A stretch of 64,000 bases of DNA from Opisthocomus hoazin (lineage: Eukaryota; Chordata; Aves; Opisthocomiformes; Opisthocomidae), in assembly GCF_030867145.1 (NCBI RefSeq), contig NC_134415.1, positions 15,726,417 to 15,790,416 of the forward strand, read 5' to 3'. Every line of letters begins with the position of its first letter. The first letter of the stretch is position 1. The notes under the pieces are model-generated. The model was not told the origin of the DNA. It made no database searches and saw only the letters and a program-made list of their open reading frames with translations. Shown one piece after another: positions 12,301 through 25,700 of the stretch. A program made the position numbers and the translations under genes.

Positions 12301-15300
12301 AGTCTTCAGCCCAGCCCCTTGTCTGCCTTAAGCGTTAAGCATGTCACTAACTTTACAGTGGATCAAACGCTACTTTCTCAAAATAAGACCTTGACCCAAC
12401 TTTTGAAAAGCGCCTACTAAGTACAGATGCCCCCTGTTTAAGGTACTTCGAGTGACCTGATTTACAGAACCTGCTGAAACTGCTGACCTTCCAGCCACTG
12501 CGAGCAGACTCGTCCAATACCCAAAGATGCAGCTTTTGCAAGTGTGGTGTTTAGCTGTGGAATTTAAAATCCAGCTCAAGACATAAGGCTCACAATTGTA
12601 TTAACTAGCTTGGTAACAGTGACGCCGAAAATAGGCACACATGCCAGTGGCACAGTAGCTTAGTATGTTCGAGGCTAAAATACTGCCTGTCTGCCTCAAG
12701 TGGGCATGAGGCTTACATCCAGGTGCTGGCTGCCTGCTGAGCTCTGCCCTGCGCTTGGACACAGCAAGTCTGTGACTTAAATCTTCACCAAGTCTTGGTG
12801 TGTTTCTTAGTGATAAAGGGGACATTTGCCTGCAGTGAGAGATGCAAAGCAGATCCATAGATTCCTTGCCCTTTCATCTACAGAGCAGGATAAGAAGGAT
12901 CTTGGCAGTGGCAAAGGGATGCACAGTTAATTCTTTCATGGGTGCTAGAGGGAAGCCTGAAGGTTTCATGGTGAGGAAAAAAAATGTATGAAAGATCTGG
13001 CCAAGAAGCTGGGCCATCATGTCTTTCCTCACTGCTGACCAGGCGATCGACAACATTTCTCATTAATAAAGCTATTATTCATGATCTCAGCAATCTGATG
13101 AAAAGATTCTTTTGGGACATCTGAAAATAACTTTGTTTCGAAGGATTTACTGGGAGAGAGGGTAGAAATTCCATGCAAAGCCTGTGTTCAAAGCGCTCAG
13201 ATTCCTTGTGGTTTTTCATCTTCCTGGAGGTAAGCTCGTAAGAGAAAAAATGTGTACCAACTTTTATGCCATTGCACAAGAGTGCTGTAAGATGATCAGA
13301 GAGATTTACTCCCTAAATGCCAAGAAGTTTATTTAAGGTAAGGCTCTTCCCTGCATGGGGGTACATGGGGCAATGGCGGGGTTGTAGGGAAGGAGCAACC
13401 GTCACATGAGTAAGGCAGAAGAGCAGCCCCAGCACCACTTCCTTCCCAGTGGTAATGTGAACACAGAAAAGGGGAAAATCACCAAGTAGGTTATGGATGG
13501 GGGAGTTGGGGATTTAAGCCCCACTGTGCCATCAGCTTCTTTTGTGACCTTGGATAAATCATGTAGCCATTTTCTATATTGATCCCAAAAGTACGGTATT
13601 TACTGTGTGTCCAGACCTTGGAGGAATTGCTGGTGCCTGGCTGTGTGATCTGCACCCATCAAAGCTAGTGGTGGAAGTCAGGCTAATGCCACCTCCACAC
13701 CCAAAAGAGTGTGCAAGCGCATTGGGAGTGCAAAGGCAGCCCTGATCGGGGGAGCAGGAGAGCAGAGTCGAATGGCAACAGAAAAATCAATGCCGAGTGG
13801 AGAGAAACGAAGGCACTCGCTGTCCACCTCAGGCATCAGGAGGTGTCCCCGCGGCAGGGGGGTTCCAGTCGCTGTTCCCGGAGCAAGGCTGTGGTCCCAG
13901 CCCGGAACCGGCCTTGGAGCTACTTTGTGCCGGTAGCTCCATGCAGTGAGATGATGTCTTTTGAACCCACAGCCAGGAGGAAAGAGCAACTTAAAGATGG
14001 ATGAGGTAATGATGCAGGATAGAGATTTAATTGGCATTATCACATGTTAGGATTCTCATACCTTTTATTGTCTGTGCTGAGAGCCTGGGAGAAGAGTGTT
14101 TTCATTGCACAGCTGATGAAAGAAACTAAAATAAGAACTGGAGGGTGGAGGAGAAAAATCCAGACAGACCCAATTGTCCCCACTTCTGTCTAAATCAGGA
14201 AACAGATAGAGGCTTGTATGGAGGGGGGAACCCTGCTGTTTATACCATGGTCTCTCTCTCTTTCTGTTATCTGCAGACTGAAGTTTTTGGAAGCCAGTGA
14301 TTAGAGACCCTCAGTGACAGGAATGAGGTGGTCACCTTAGCTGGGAGCAAATGTAATTTTTGCAGTTGCTTTGACAATAAGCCTTTGAAAAAGACCCTGA
14401 GTAATCCAAATATGAATGATGGAGTATCCACGTAGTCAACACGGAACTCGCATTGTAATTACAGCACTAAACAAGCAAAACTAAAAAAAGAAATAAAGCA
14501 AAACAAACCTATAGCTTTGGCATTTTGTATTTGTTTCACAAACAGTTCTTGAAGTGCAGTTTCTCTCTTCCGCACTAACAGGGTTTGTACTTCAGCTGAA
14601 AGGCTGCACCTGAAGCAGTCATTGTGAAATCTGAGATACGCAACTTTGTTTACAGAACAATACAATTCCGATAAACCTCTTCCAGGTCACCACATGCCTG
14701 CCCTTTGGGCTAATATTTTTTCAGTATTGGCCTTAATAACCACCTTCAAGGAAGGGATTTGATCAGTACTGTGTACTATTATTACTCTTTTTCTCCTGAT
14801 AGCAACAAACTGTGTGCATACGCCAATGCCCAGTTCAGCCCTTATCCTCAAGAGCCCGTATATTGTTCTCCAGACCTTTTGTGGCTAATTTTATCTGCTG
14901 CAAGGCCTGGTGTAGGCTTCTGAGAGACTTCCTTCCACTTTGCTTACTTGTACCACTGCACTTGCACAAGCAGCCTGTCACTCTCCATTATATAAACTTA
15001 AGCTTCACAGCAAAAATAGCAATACCTGTTCTTTGTCTTTGCAGATCTGACACTTCCCTAGAACATTTGTAAAGACATTAATCCAAATATGAATGTACAA
15101 AGGAGGAGGTAAGGAGAGAACACACAGATCTATTCCTCAGTTGAGGACTGATAGGGTATTGGCCTCAAGACAAAAAAATATCTGAGCTACAGTTATCCAC
15201 ACCAGGAAACTGATTTACTTTCACCCATGATTTTGTTTACTAAATCCTATTATTTCACAGTTAAAACAAAGTAAACCTTACATTACACTAAAAAAGGAAA

Positions 15301-18300
15301 ATATTCATAAGCATATCCTAGTCCTGTTCAAAACTAAGAACATTATCAAAACTGCTATAATTAAACGGTCAAACGACTGTGGATTGTATAATAGAAGCAT
15401 CTTTGTCATTATCATTTTGAGGTGAACTAGAACAAGGAATATAAAATTCTGATCACTTTGAAATATTTGAAATTAGAAGACTCATCATAGATCCACAACT
15501 GCTTCACAGGACCGTATTTCACTTTATGATTAGTCATTTCAGAGTTTCTTGTATATATTTTTGAATCATCAGATACCAGATGGACATGAGCAGTCTAGTA
15601 TGGTAATTCCTTAGCAATCCTATACACAAAATTAACACAGTCATACCCGTCTTCCTGTGCTTACTGAAATTAAAATATGAAATGAAACAAAAATACCATT
15701 TCAGATAAAGAAGTTGTAGGAAGGAAAGATGAAATGATTAGATTTCTAGTTTTAGAGTTTCTCTAATCTTGTACATCAGTCAGATCAGTAGGCACACAAT
15801 CCAGAGAAGTGTGTTCTAAAGGTGTGGAAATACACTGCAAGTCATTCGTAGAAAAATTAAGTGACTTCAGCTGATTCAGGGTACACAGTTCGGTGTGCTT
15901 TTTTTCAGAGTCGCTGCATTCTTAATTGTTCTTAACAATTTAAAACTACTTCAGTAAGAGAAAATGTTCTCTTTTTGCCTCTCAGACCTCCACTTTTCCC
16001 ATTTGTGAAATATATGACTCTCAAATTTTAAAATATGTAGAATCATGATAGCAGCCTGTTGAAAGATAGACCTTTTGGTCAGGGAGTGGTGTCCCATCAG
16101 AAGGTGAAACAAGCTGTCTCTGATGAAGGGGTTTGTTACTGAATGTGTTTGAACTTAATTTCCAACATTAACAGCCTTTTCCCCACATAAACAGAATCAG
16201 GATTTAATCAAAGAATTTCCAGGTTAAATTCTCAGTTTTCCATATCAATAAGATAAATTCTTCCACACCCACAAGCTCCATACTTGCACTTTGTGTTGAG
16301 AGGGTGAAACTGGTAGCCAAACCTCAGTATGCTACACATTCAACAGAATAGCATCCGCTACATGGGTAATAAATTGCCTCTGGAGGAAGAATTTTCCAGC
16401 TCAAATGAGCTTCCAGCGGCAAAGCACAGGTGTTCCAAAAACACTCCTTGATTTAGATGTGGTGAACTAACTTTACAGCTGATAAATCATAACTGTTCCT
16501 TTAGAACAACTACCTAGTTTTTATTTCTGAATTACCCATTTGCATTACCCCTCCTCATCTCTGTGTACTCAGTCTGAAATACTCCTTTCGTTTACCAATG
16601 ACACTGGCCACCCAGCGATTACAGAGACACAAGAGTGTAGGAGTGCACAGCTGCCCACTGCCACAACGAGCACCCGTGATTCATCTTCCAGCATACAGCA
16701 GTCAGTTCAGATGACCATCAAAATGAAATCCAAACCATTTCCCTCTTTTAGACGTCTAAATTTACATATCTAAATATTCTCACTGTGATACGAGCATCAC
16801 AGCAAAATGAGGGCGTGCTATTGCAGGCTGTGCTGGCAGACCTGGGCTAGCATCAGCAGGTAAGGACAGAAGACAGCCAAGAAGAATTGGTGGCTTGGCC
16901 TTTGGGACATGCTAGAAAGTAAAATACATGGCCAGGATTCTTGGAGAGTTTTAGTGTAGTTGCTGGCATGTGCTAATACATCGGACTTTGAGTCTTCATT
17001 ATTATTGTCACCTATGTTACTGGATTTTGTTGGCAAGGTAGTCCTACCCATATAACAACGATACTTTTCCTGCATAGACATACCAGAAACTGTCATCAGC
17101 AGACCTTGAAGTAGAATTCGAGATCTTACTTTGAACATCTCAATCACATTCTTCGACTTCTGTGAGGTTTCCTGGCATTAACAGATGCCACAATGTTTGG
17201 AAAGAAATTTTTGTGGCACCTTGCTGCTGAGTCGGCATTTCAGTTTGGGTTATACTCTGAACCTTTTTTTCTGGAAGAAAATGTGCCTCTGTCCACACTT
17301 CTGCTACTTTAGATTCCACGTGTCTTGTCAAATTACCTTCAGATTCACACACTGGAATCATTCAGGTCTCTAAGGTGTAATAATAGCTCAGTAAGAGCAA
17401 AAATTTGTTCAGATGACTGCCCTTTGAGTTCCCAGATCAGAAACAAAAACAGTTAAAATCAGCACTTTTTTAATGTACACAAATATATGTTTAGTTTAAA
17501 GAGAAAATAAGTTCACACTGCATGAAGTTTTTCAACATGCAAGTTTGAAATGAACTTTTCCTTCTCTCCAGCACATCTGCAGTTCACCACATGCAAACAC
17601 ACAACGTACGTTTTTGTTGAAACAGAAGAATGCAGTAAAATAATATGAGAGAAATCATAGTTGCAAATGGCTTTTGTGGAGTCACTCAGCTGTTTGAAAA
17701 TAGAACTTCATCATATTTTCTTCTGGGCACCCTTTGTTGTCTCCCACAAAGAAGACCACCGAAGATCCCACACTCAACAAGCAGTCCTCCTCAGAGAGCC
17801 CAGCTGCTGTTTGATGTACCAGCCCTTCTCTGCATAATCACAGTCTGGTTCAACATGTTTATTGATGAACATTTCGCAGATATATTTTGGGTTTATTGTT
17901 CCCTGGTTTATACCTCTTCCAAGACCTTGTGTGACACCAAGCCACCATCTGCTGGAACTCAGCTTTTACCTCGTCCAGGGGTTTGTGCATTGGCCCAGGG
18001 TTGGCCAAGCACTGCAATCTTCACCCGACTGCCATTGCAAGTGAGAGGCAGGGGCACACAAAATCTGTTAATCCAGCTACAGACCTGCTCAGCAGAAGGA
18101 CCTGCATTGATTGTTAAGCAGATGATATTACACTCCTATCTTGTATCTGATACGCATACTTGAAACCATCAACTGCTACATCGCACAGAACAACCTCTAC
18201 TTTTAGACTGCCCTTACATTTCTTCTTGCACAACTTCTCTACTGCTCCTTCAATGAATCTAACCGCTCCCAGCCTCTGAACAGGGGAGAGATTTTGCCGT

Positions 18301-19687
18301 AAGCACTAATCTCTCACAGCATCTCATTCTCCCAGCCTTTTCCTTTTCTTTAACAGAAATTCATTTTTCCAATTACTGCTGCATGCAGCACTGCACAATC
18401 CCTGTCTTTACAGGGCTGTGCCATGCCCCTGTTCCCACCTGCCTTCAGCCTGTCCCTGCCCTCACCAGGTGCTCCACAGCATGCCAACTCCACTGTGCTG
18501 CTCAGGAAGCAAGAGAAAACAGCCCTTTGGAGACACTGTCATGATTTTGCCCATTAGAGCCTCCATCCAAAAGCACCTTTTAAAAGCAAAACTTTTGGAA
18601 GAAATCAGAGAAAGTCAGAGCATCTGCTTAGGATGCAGTGGATGACTGCTGTAGCTAGGAGAGTGACTTCAGGTGAAATAGAGAGAGGACACCTTGTTTT
18701 TAAAAATGCACTAGTCCCTCTCCTTCCTCAGTCAGTAGGATGAGAGACACATCTGTCACAGCTGCAAAACTTGCCTGTACCCTTCTGGTTCGCAGTGTAT
18801 ATCCAGCCCTCAGACTCTATCAGAGTACCTCACCAGCTGTATTCCGAGCCAAACTGCAACTGCTCAGGTTTCCTTCTGTTTCCCGTCTCAGGGAAGGCAG
18901 CCTTTTAACTGGCTTTTAGCTCTCCAGTCTGTGTTTGAGATACATGGACCATATCAGAAGTTATTTTCTCAGATAAAACTAGGATATGCAGAGAAATAGC
19001 CAAGGATTGACTGATGATCCTCTCGTTTTTCCAGCGAAAAATAGCTTCCTTCTGACTGCATTTTTCAATCATTGGCATTTTCATCACTGTTTTGTTTCAA
19101 GGAGACTCTTGTCATTGGTTTGCAGGCTGGCCATCTGTGTGTCACCTTGGCTAATAACCAGTCGAGAGCATATTCTAGCCATGTATTCAGTAAGTTTTTA
19201 ATTAAATGACCTCAGTATGCCCACTCTTTGAAGTTGAATCTATCCAACATCATTAAAACTTACTCACATGCTCTTTGGTATTAAGAACTACTGAATACCT
19301 CTGAAAGTCTTTCATTCTTCACCCTTAGCAAGAATTGTAATTACCTTCCTATAGTAAGAAGCAGAATAAACAACCTAGTCTGCCAAAATTTGTTTACTTA
19401 CCCATCCCAGCAGGGTCACTTCCACTATTAAGCACATTTTTCCAGTTCTCTAGAAATATAACAAAATGAAAAACTATTTCTTGAAAATGGTCAGTAAAGC
19501 CATGTAATTAACATGAAAAATTTTTGCTTCTGACAATTTAGATAGTACTTTTTTGAAGAAGTCCTTTTGGACTTTGCAGTAATTTTGTCAGACAATACAA
19601 TAATAGTTTTATTTGGGTTTTTTAGTATACTATTTTGATTTTGTTTTAGTGCTTAGTAAAAGCTGGATTGTCATCCCTTTGAGACTT
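9328..19687. other. Intergenic DNA without supported genes
   Basis: Roughly 10 kb of AT-rich DNA with scattered short open frames and no recognisable exon, RNA gene or repeat. A locally GC-richer stretch at about 13,700-13,950 has overlapping open frames on both strands (97-121 codons), which reflects composition. A 172-codon plus-strand frame at 17645-18163 has no family resemblance that I can see. Confidence 0.5.
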
Positions 19688-19759
19688 AAAGCTCCAATTC
19701 GTAGTTAATGAAGCATAGGCAATAAAGCTCCTATTCATAACTAATGAAGCATAGCCAAA
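19688..19759 (+). repeat. Imperfect tandem duplication, 36-base unit x2
   Basis: AAAGCTCC opens both units (19688 and 19724). Each continues through an ATTC box and ends with TAATGAAGCATAG. The copies differ at only a few positions. This is a local duplication in AT-rich DNA with no link to a gene. Confidence 0.9.
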
Positions 19760-22700
19760 AGCAAGACAAAAATCCAGTCTTTACAGGCAGCTAGGAAATA
19801 AAAGCAAACCAAAACATTCTCTAAATTCATAATTCTTTGAAATTACCTTGATCAGTTGCTAGGATAAACTAGTGTCAGTGTGCCCTAGCTGTACATTGGG
19901 TGGAGCGCTTGAATGCTTAAGCAAAAGTTTCGGCCAAGCTGTTGGTTTTCAAACATAGGTTTAAATGTTTCAGCTAAGCCTACAGGCTCATTTTATATAG
20001 ATCTTCTATAACTCTCAGGCATCATCAGCCTGAAACAGGCTCAAATACCTGTTCTAGGAGTTACAAGCACTGTTGTACTGACCAGTGGTGTCATGTACCC
20101 TATTGATATTACTGAAGGTAATTTTTATGCAAGTATAGTAATCTATAGTCTTCATTTCCACAAATGGATTATACTTTTTGAATGACTTCTCTGTTTCCCC
20201 AAATATTGTCCTAAATAGATGAAACAATTGCAGGTGGGACAAAACTGCTATTAGGTAACTTATTTTACAGTTCTACTGTATATGCCATATGCAGGAGAGC
20301 TATTTGCCATCATTGTATACTGTGACTAAATTATATACACTACAGCATAGTTGCAAGGACTGTAAGAAACTCAGTTTTCTTCGTGTCTGTGAACACTCCT
20401 CTTGGGTAAAATGATCTGTTCATTAAAACGTAAATAGGCAATGCTATTGAATATTCTTCAGCTTCATAAAATCACACTTGATAGCACTGTTGATTGAAGT
20501 GGGCATTACGTACACTTTTTGTTGACTCCCCTCTCCCTGCAGAGCCCGAGACGGCATTCCTGTGGGCTCCTTCGCCTTGAAGCAGGGGAGCGTGTGGGTC
20601 TGTTGAAAACTGAGAGGCAGATTTGCAAACTAAAAGAAGGATATATTGCTGTGTTGAACCACAAAATTGCTAGTTAAAACTCAATGAATACTATTTTATT
20701 GAATTCCAACCAGTAATGATTATAGAATACTCTACAAGTAGTCTAGACTTGGCCCTTTACCCATCACTCAAAATACAAATTTTCAACTCCACTTTCTTCC
20801 CAAGGGCAGTGTTTTTCATGCTCGCCCAGTAGGATCTCCTCCACCACTCTCTTATTAATACTGTTTACTAGAAAACTGTTCAGTTGCTCCTATATCCTGT
20901 CTCTCTACATCAAAATGCATCTGTCACTAGGACGCAGCTCTAATTACCCTACATCATTAAGCAGTGTTCAGGCACCTGGCAGCAAGACAGTGTAGTTGAA
21001 TTACCTAGAAATTTGGACTTTGCTGGGCTTCTGCAAACAGCCGACTGGATGCTTGGTTCTTTTGTTTTCTTCTGGAGAGTCATCCACTATTTCACATTTA
21101 AAACAGATCTGAAGTGATACAGGATACAGCTGTTAGCATGGTTACTTCACTGCTATAATAATGCGATTTCCTTACTGAACTGTAGGACCCTACCCATCAG
21201 CAGAGTCTTCTCTCAGGGTTCCTTGTCTGTCTTTTCAGTTGACCACTTCAGCACTGGAAGCAAATTCCACTAGAGCTGGGATGTGTTCACTGCTGGCAAT
21301 ACGTGAGTTCCTCTGAAAGGGTGCACAAAGAAGGCTCTGGACCAGGGTCTGAGACCTGCACTCCAGTGGTTGTGGACCACGGCCAATTGCTTGCAGGTGT
21401 GGGCTAGGGGCTGAGGCAGGAGGGCAAACACCTCCATGCAGGCCTTGCTGCAGGGCAGCTGAGGACGTGGGGAGATCTTGGGCTGGCTGGGCCCTTAGCC
21501 TGGGGCGAGGACTGGCTAGGAGTCTTTCTCCTTCTGCATATGCATCCTCCAGGTGCACATATGTCCCCACGCAAACTGAAGGTAGGAGTCTTGGCACTGG
21601 ATTATTTATAAAGATTCCTTGCTGTGAGTTTTTTGCCTTATTAAAAGGAAGTTACATTCCTTTCATTGTAGTTCTTGAACAAAGTTGTAGATACTCATGA
21701 AAAAATCCTGTCCCTCACATGTGCGTGTGGGAGGCACGTCTTACTCTTCCTTGCTTTTATTCTGGACTTTGCTGTTCTGCACTTGCATACATATTATGCT
21801 AGTACCAGCAAAAGATATATGTCTGCACAATGTGTAAAGCACTGGATGCCCTAAGGGAATAAGAACTACAATCTGCTACCACGGGCCATCTACTCAGGTA
21901 TTAACTCTCAGAGTCCTCCAAAGCTACCTCTGATTACCCTCCAACCGAAGAATGACACCTTCCTTAAATGTCAGCTTTTGACTTGTCCCTGGAGGATGAA
22001 AGACATGGTAGTTTTTAATCAGTTAGCAATTTGAACTGCTCTTGAAGACCAAATTGTCACACCGACACACTGAGTTGCAGCCCTTAGAAGGAGGTACAAT
22101 TATCATTACATCCGCAAGTCCTGGCCAAATTCCAGCTCCAGCACTCCAGCTGTGGGGTTTCATTGTTTTATGTTTCTGTCCCTAAGTTGTAGGATTTGTT
22201 CTACCTCAGCGATAGATGCTACTAGGAAATTCTTTGGTGCACATGCTACTCTCTGTCATCCAAGACAAACACTTGTTGGGGCTTTCATTTCTCATAAATG
22301 GGAACAAGTAGTCTGTGTTTTGCCAGAAGTGTGATGCTATCAATGTCTTGCAAAATCTATAAGCAACTTGCTCACCCATGTGTTCACCAAACGCTCTTCA
22401 GCTTTATCTGGGCGTCCTGGATCTGTCTAAAAGCCATCTGGAATAATGCATTGCCAACTTCTCATCTCCAGTTAAGTACAAAAGCAACTTTCTGAGCTCA
22501 TAGTTGTTAAAATGACTAAATTTGGAAACATCATAAAATTGCACTGCAATGGAGGAGCCTGTTGGATGTTTTATATCCCCAAAAGCATACTCCAGTGTTT
22601 TGTTTTAGTCTTTTTAAAGAAGTATATAAAAAGTAAACAGCTTGATTTGCATCATTTCCAGAATAACTCTTAGGGGCAATTTTTCTACCATTTTGGCTTT

Positions 22701-25700
22701 TTCTAAATCTGCCTTTGCCCCTTCTTTATCAGTTGCCTTTTCAAAGAACATCATCGGCATTTGTCATTTCAAGCTTTTGTCTCCTTAACCTCACTTGTCA
22801 TCCAGTCTTGCTTTACCCTTGGTCTGTTCATCCACTGACTTCTCCTGTATCAAACTGCTGCCCACGCATATGGCCATTTCTATCAGAGATGGAGTCATTA
22901 GCTTTGCAAGACATCTCAGGTCCTTCTATTTCCTTTGGAAATAACATCTTCCAAAAAGATTTACAGAACTTACAAGCCTGTAGATGTCACGGGGAACTAT
23001 AGCTTGCTGGAATCCCTAGCTACAGCTAATAATGGAGTTATCCTGTCTTTAGCAGCTGAAGGCATTTGCAAGCAAATAAGCAAGCACTGATGCTAAATGA
23101 GGTTTTGCCTAAATTTTGTTCTCATGAGGCCAAGCTGACAACTTTGAAACATCTTTCAGAAGGTGTTGCTATCAAAAGAGATACTGCAGACTGATATTGC
23201 AAATGTTAATTTTGTCAACATTTTGCTGATGTTGCAATTAAGTATTAATCAGAAAGTTTTTAAGAAGAAAAGGTTTTGAATAGAAGCCTTTTGTCAGTTA
23301 TTTTTATTGGACTAGATGACTTTAAGGTCAACTTCCATACTGAGGAGAATATACTTCTCTCTCTGTACTGCTTCACTGAACTATTATCAATCTGTGAAGA
23401 CAGAGCTGTAGATAAACAAACAAAAAACCCCTTAGGCTTAATGAGCATTTATCCCAATGTGACAGTAGCACATTCTGTTATGCCATTTTTCTCCGTTCTT
23501 ATTTCATGTTCAGAAACACCAGAAACAGCTCATTCATGGTTATCTCGAATGCCTTTGGCACACCATCTTTTGTGGTGGTGGTAATCAATCTTTTGTCAAT
23601 GAAATGAATACTGAAAATATGCACTGAACACTATTCAACCTCTTGAATATATTTTAGGGCTTACTCAGTGGCTGTGCTTCAATTTGGGTTTACTCCACTG
23701 GCAGAAAAGGCATCAAACAGAGGGAAAGGTTCCTTCACTGAAGCAAATCAGTGAGTGCTTTTGATGTCAGCAAGTTGCACTGATTTACAGTGTCTACAAG
23801 ATGTGCTCCAAATTTGCTTTTCCTTTTTGTTTTCATATCAGTGTTTCTGAAGACAGTACAGACTGTCAATAAACCCAGCACCAGATCTGTGCCACTGAAG
23901 AAGTGCGTAGAGCTGCTCTAGTCAGAGGGGTCAGAGCTTGTTTATGTAAAGTCTCCTCAAAGAACACAGTCATCCCTCCCTCTTAACCAGTTTTATATTT
24001 AAACAGGAGTATTGCAAAATTTGAGAATAACAGTCCAAGCCTGTTCAGGAATGCCATTCTTAAGGCACAGATCTCAGGAAACACATACTGTCCCCAGTCT
24101 CTGCTTCTAAAAAGCTCTTTTCCAGGTTAATATCTTCTTACATTTCTTGTAGATTTTTTCCCTGCCCAGATAACATCGTCTTGTGTTTTCATCACCTCGG
24201 GAGTTTTGTTTTGCTCTGAGTTGTCTTTTTGTCCCTGGCCTCCAGTATGCTTTTTTTAGGGGACATGTATGACCATTAGCTTGGCTGCACAGCTTCTAAG
24301 TTAACTGATTTGTACTATATTTCTTATAAGAATCAAAATATATTTAAACACCAATTCAGCCAGACTAGTCTTTAGGTTTACTGTGTATGGACAATCTCTT
24401 GGAGGATTTTACTCCCTCTCTTTGTTCCTGACAGTGTCTCAAGGGCTGTCGGTAATGCAATGCCCAAGTGGTGAATAGGGAAAGTGCCAGTAGATGGTGC
24501 TGGAGAACATGCAGCATGTTCCACAGTTTTGGTTGCTGGTCCCAGCAAGTAGTTGTTAGAGCACACAATGCTGAAGAAAAAAAACAATCTGGATTTTCAT
24601 CATGTCAGACTAGATTAAAAATAATGCTATTTTCTTGCAATATTGAGCGAAGACCTTCCAGCAGAAGGGGAGAACAACTTTGTCATCAAAGACATGCTGT
24701 TTCCTCCACTGCAGACCTTATGTTAGAACTTTCTCCAAACAATTCTTTCTTTAAAAAAATCCACATTTTTGTATCCTGTCATGTTCATTACTCAACCACT
24801 GCTGCTTCCTTTTCCATTTCTTTATGTCTCGTTCCAGGCTATGAGACTGCTAAGCGTGGGCCAGCCTCTGTGCACAAAATCGTTTTGAGAGATTCACTTC
24901 TGCCAAGCAGTCAGGAAATACAAGCCCACATTGGTCAGATCCCCATCCCTTCCCACTAAATTAACACTGAAACTCCTAGGATGGTCTCCCATCTTTGTAT
25001 GACTTTCATTTTGTGACCTGGTCAAGGCTAGGGACAGTCCAAGTTTTCACCCTGTACTGAGTTGACAGAGACCTCCACTTTGCCAAATAACAGAGAGCAC
25101 CGCTTCATTCGAAACCTGGAAGCCTTGAGGTAGGAGGGTAGGTTTTGGATGGGGGCGAACGGAAAGGTGGGGAAGGTGCACACTTGGAGTAATTTAGACT
25201 GATGGTGGTTAAATACATACATTTTGTGAATGTGATTGAGGCAATTTAAATGAGTGACTCTTGCCTTGTCTTTTATGTATTAAACTTCATAAATAAGAGA
25301 TTCAGGGGACCAATTTGTCTGCCTCTGTCTGTTTTTATTCCAATCCTGATAATTCTGAAATGAAGGAAGCCAGAAATATTGCCAATAAAATATTCAGCTC
25401 CATGAGACCTTACTGTTGTCATATAGGACATGGTCTCATTTGGCAAATTTAGATCAGTTAGTTTCAGAAAATTCTCCTGTGCCTGTCTGCCAGAGCTGAC
25501 CGACCTCCGACGACGACACCCCCCCCCCCCGGGAGAGAGCACAAGGGAAGCCGTGTCATTACCTCCCTTCCAACTCACATACTGGCTCAACAGCACAACT
25601 CCCTCTTCACCAGCAGTTTAACACATAAACCCAGGTTTATGACATGTTGCAGCTGAGACCAAGGCACACACTTATTTCTGCTCCAGGGGTGACAATATCT

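Noticed and set aside
17645..18163. 172-codon plus-strand frame, and a minus-strand stretch of about 50 codons within it that reads like protein (near 17790-17950)
   Set aside because: Neither shows a known domain, frame continuity beyond about 50-170 codons, or retrocopy features such as an A-tail. Chance is the simplest reading.
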